Source: Alphaproteobacteria bacterium
GTDB taxonomy: Bacteria > Pseudomonadota > Alphaproteobacteria > UBA8366
Assembly: GCA_030743445.1 (NCBI GenBank)
Contig: JASLSL010000153.1
Coordinates: 1-6,231, forward strand
Direction: 5' to 3'
Length of the DNA: 6,231 nt
A program made the position numbers and the translations under genes. Positions within the stretch are counted from its first letter, which is position 1. Each line of letters begins with the position of its first letter. This document shows positions 5,254 through 6,231 of this stretch, piece by piece. The notes beneath the pieces were generated by a model, which had not been told where the DNA came from, searched no databases, and was given only the letters and a program-made list of their open reading frames with translations.

Positions 5254-6147
5254 ATGGTTGACGCGAAACCAAATAGTCTCGCAGTTCTGTTTCCGACGCG
5301 CGACCGGCCCCAGTTGTTCGAGCGCAGCGTCAAGAGCGCAGTCGAGACGGTAAGCCACCCGGATCGCCTCGAAATCAACTACTACATCGACAACGACGAT
5401 CCGACGCTGGAGCAGTATTCGGCGGTGCTCGACCGGCTGACACCCGTGTTGGAGGCGGCCGGCGTCGCCTTCCAGGGTGGGGTCGGCGACCGCATCGGCT
5501 GTCCGCGGTCGGCGAACTACCTGGCGCTCACCAGCAAGGCCGATGTGATCGTCATGGGCAACGACGATCAGCAGTATGTCAGCCGAGGCTGGGACGAGCG
5601 GCTCGACAACGAGGTCGCGGCTTACCCCGACGAGATTTTCCTCTTCTGGTTCAACGACGGGATCGAGAGCGATCATTGGTGCTGCTTTCCGATCGTCAGC
5701 CGGACCTGGGTCGATACCTTGGGCTATTTCTTCCCGGGTAATTTCGAGCATTTCTTTGTCGATACCTGGATGATGGACCTCGGCTGCCGGATCGGCCGCG
5801 CGCACTACCTGCGCGACGTCGACGTGAAGCATTTGCCAGTCTGGGCCGGGCTGTCGCCGTCGGACACCGAATTGTCGCACGAATGGTTCGCGGCCAAGAT
5901 GCGGTGCTACATCCGCGACATGGAAGTCTACGACCGGGTCGAGCGCTACCGGGAACTCGATGCCGAACGGCTTCGCGGGCGGATGCGGCCTTCGGTGCAC
6001 GAAGAGGCCGACGGTCACCCGACCGGCGAGCCGCGCACGATCACCAACCTGGAAAGCCGGGACACGCCGGTATTCGTCCACCGCGCCCCGAAGCCGGACG
6101 AGCGTGAGGAACTCAAGGCGTTCCTGCGAAAGGGCGGCGATGGATAG
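5254..6147 (+). CDS. GT-A-fold glycosyltransferase-like protein, GT2 type (297 aa)
   Basis: Residues 9-48 (LAVLFPTRDRPQLFERSVKSAV, then EINYYIDNDDP) are the nucleotide-sugar-binding start of a GT-A Rossmann-like domain. ADVIVMGNDDQQY (96-108) is at the place of the DXD metal site, as NDD. NFEHFFVDTWMMDLG (163-177) resembles the acceptor/catalytic-base region, with D170. H193 in VDVKHLPVW is where GT-A enzymes often have a third metal ligand. The C-terminal part (about 205-297) is charged and helical, without a membrane segment or signal peptide, so the protein should be cytosolic. No in-frame start other than the ATG at 5254 is found after the previous stop. There is no clear Shine-Dalgarno sequence, so translation may depend on the upstream PadR-like gene, 42 bases away and in the same frame. 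Such enzymes transfer a sugar from a nucleotide donor; donor and acceptor are unknown. A glycosyltransferase-related role is likely, but activity is not proven by the motifs. Confidence 0.7.
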   Translation: MVDAKPNSLAVLFPTRDRPQLFERSVKSAVETVSHPDRLEINYYIDNDDPTLEQYSAVLDRLTPVLEAAGVAFQGGVGDRIGCPRSANYLALTSKADVIVMGNDDQQYVSRGWDERLDNEVAAYPDEIFLFWFNDGIESDHWCCFPIVSRTWVDTLGYFFPGNFEHFFVDTWMMDLGCRIGRAHYLRDVDVKHLPVWAGLSPSDTELSHEWFAAKMRCYIRDMEVYDRVERYRELDAERLRGRMRPSVHEEADGHPTGEPRTITNLESRDTPVFVHRAPKPDEREELKAFLRKGGDG

Positions 6148-6159
6148 GGGTGCTTCGCG

Positions 6160-6231
6160 CTACGTCGATTCCTTCAGGTTCATGTAGAGGCGCGGCAACG
6201 ACGGCGCCGCCTGAATTGCCTCCAGATAGGG
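6160..6231 (-). CDS. C-terminal end of a convergent gene, product unknown (5' end outside the window)
   Basis: Read on the minus strand from the window edge, a frame runs through 23 codons (PYLEAIQAAPSLPRLYMNLK, then EST) and stops with TAG at 6162-6160. It ends 12 bases after the stop of the glycosyltransferase-like gene, a normal arrangement for convergent genes. Codon choice has the G/C third-position bias of the other genes. The pattern YLEAIQAAPSLPR faintly resembles the last helix of glutathione S-transferase-like proteins, but 23 residues are too few for a family call. It could also be a chance open frame. Confidence 0.5.
   Translation of the reverse strand, partial: PYLEAIQAAPSLPRLYMNLKEST

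Noticed and set aside
5233..6081. Minus-strand open frame (282 codons) opposite the glycosyltransferase-like gene
   Set aside because: The composition is of the antisense-shadow type, whereas the plus-strand frame has GT-A motifs and the expected codon bias.
1..6231. tRNA, rRNA, riboswitch, CRISPR array, insertion sequence or attachment site
   Set aside because: I looked for tRNA-like arms, regularly spaced repeats, transposase motifs and terminal inverted repeats and found none. The short palindromes listed are the only repeated structure seen.

Overview
The window looks like a chromosomal segment of a high-GC alphaproteobacterium, most likely of the Rhodospirillales or a near relative. The main evidence is a clear HemA-type 5-aminolevulinate synthase (the C4 or Shemin route, which in bacteria is mostly an alphaproteobacterial trait), together with the strong G/C third-position bias of the genes and a helix-turn-helix regulator type I associate with this group. 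No mobile element, phage gene, CRISPR array, tRNA or rRNA is visible.

Layout, left to right. (1) The 3' end of an isochorismatase-fold cysteine hydrolase of the N-carbamoylsarcosine amidase type (3-293, +), followed after 15 bases by a GTG-started, two-helix membrane protein of 75 aa (309-536, +). (2) A short AT-rich gap holding a near-perfect palindrome (561-581) and a rho-independent terminator that serves the gene on the other strand (584-615). (3) A 323-aa ATP-grasp ligase on the minus strand (1607-636). (4) A divergent intergenic region of about 290 bases (1608-1898) that is unusually AT-rich for this DNA and dense in operator-like sequence: a 33-base inverted repeat in the ligase leader, an imperfect palindrome, an FNR/FixK-type box and a 17-base palindrome. 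(5) A class III pyridoxal-phosphate aminotransferase (1899-3275, +), then hemA (3371-4588, +). (6) A PadR-like winged-helix protein (4678-5211, +) and a GT-A-fold glycosyltransferase-like protein (5254-6147, +). (7) The last 23 codons of a convergent minus-strand gene (6231-6160).

How the genes may work together. The most coherent unit is aminotransferase plus hemA, in the same direction with a 95-base gap and an FNR-like box upstream of the pair. Heme and bacteriochlorophyll precursor supply is oxygen-controlled in many alphaproteobacteria, so an anaerobic or microaerobic control point here is plausible. Whether the aminotransferase acts on aminolevulinate or a related keto acid is a hypothesis only. 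The ATP-grasp ligase shares the regulatory region, but its substrate cannot be read from sequence. The PadR-like gene and the glycosyltransferase may be co-transcribed. I see no convincing new multi-gene system; the items most worth a second look are the regulatory region at 1608-1898, the aminotransferase-hemA pairing, and the ATP-grasp protein with its three-cysteine insert.
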